This document shows positions 5,988 through 6,090 of a stretch of DNA of 6,090 bases, in pieces. Under the pieces are notes generated by a model that did not search any database, was not told the DNA's origin, and saw only the letters and a program-made list of their open reading frames with translations. Source of the DNA: Marinosulfonomonas sp. (GTDB lineage: Bacteria; Pseudomonadota; Alphaproteobacteria; Rhodobacterales; Rhodobacteraceae). The number at the start of each line of letters is the position of its first letter. Position 1 is the first letter of the stretch. The stretch covers positions 1 through 6,090 of the forward strand of contig WGBJ01000484.1 in NCBI GenBank assembly GCA_015494385.1, in the 5' to 3' direction. The position numbers and the translations under genes are program-made.

Positions 5988-6090
5988 GGATGGCTCCCTA
6001 AGTCAAATGGTTGCCTGTCTCTTACCGCAATCATACCGCCCATCAAAGCAGCTTTTGCGATTAATTCCGCTGGCGAACCAAAGCGCCCTA
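5988..6090 (-). promoter_or_regulatory. fumC leader with ribosome binding site
   Basis: On the minus strand AGGGAG (5994-5999) lies 6 bases before the fumC ATG and is a convincing Shine-Dalgarno site. Further upstream TATGAT (complement of 6029-6034) matches a -10 box in five of six bases, but no good -35 box stands 16-18 bases before it. No gene on either strand is supported in the stretch to the window edge. Confidence 0.5.

Noticed and set aside
6001..6090. Frames open to the right edge upstream of fumC on both strands
   Set aside because: Each is under 35 codons within the window, with no start, ribosome binding site or recognisable motif to support it.

Overview
The window looks like a chromosomal segment from an alphaproteobacterium, most likely of the Rhodobacterales (Roseobacter/Rhodobacter group). 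I infer this from moderately high GC, third-codon-position C/G preference, the protein sequences, and a fumC - DUF4169 - ribbon-helix-helix run that I recall from that order. No transposon, phage, CRISPR or RNA gene is visible. The genes look like ordinary chromosomal ones, with a few points worth a closer look.

Left part (1-1240): the last codons of a gene entering from the left (possibly ribonuclease E) are followed by a strong two-way hairpin terminator. On the minus strand is a 75-residue TusA-family sulfur carrier whose transcript would end at the same hairpin. Divergent from it is ccdA, a six-helix membrane thiol-disulfide transporter used in cytochrome c and periplasmic redox maturation. 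The short divergent region carries two overlapping palindromes.

Middle part (1241-3957): a 412-residue membrane protein with an alpha/beta-hydrolase nucleophile motif (GHSSG) overlaps by 4 bases (ATGA) with a complete cytochrome P450. The P450 has no Shine-Dalgarno site of its own, so the two are almost certainly translated as a coupled pair. ccdA lies 56 bases upstream on the same strand and may share their transcript. No P450 redox partner is encoded here.

Right part (3958-6090): a 69-codon small gene with a good Shine-Dalgarno site converges, with a 7-base gap, on a three-gene minus-strand operon. That operon runs from right to left: fumC (class II fumarase, all catalytic residues present), a 59-residue DUF4169-type basic protein, and a 77-residue ribbon-helix-helix protein. 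The three are linked by stop/start overlaps (TGATG, then ATGA). The right edge holds the fumC leader and ribosome binding site.

No clearly new system was found. The best candidates for follow-up are the P450/membrane-hydrolase pair, the two small genes tied to fumC, the unidentified 69-residue protein, and the palindromes between tusA and ccdA.
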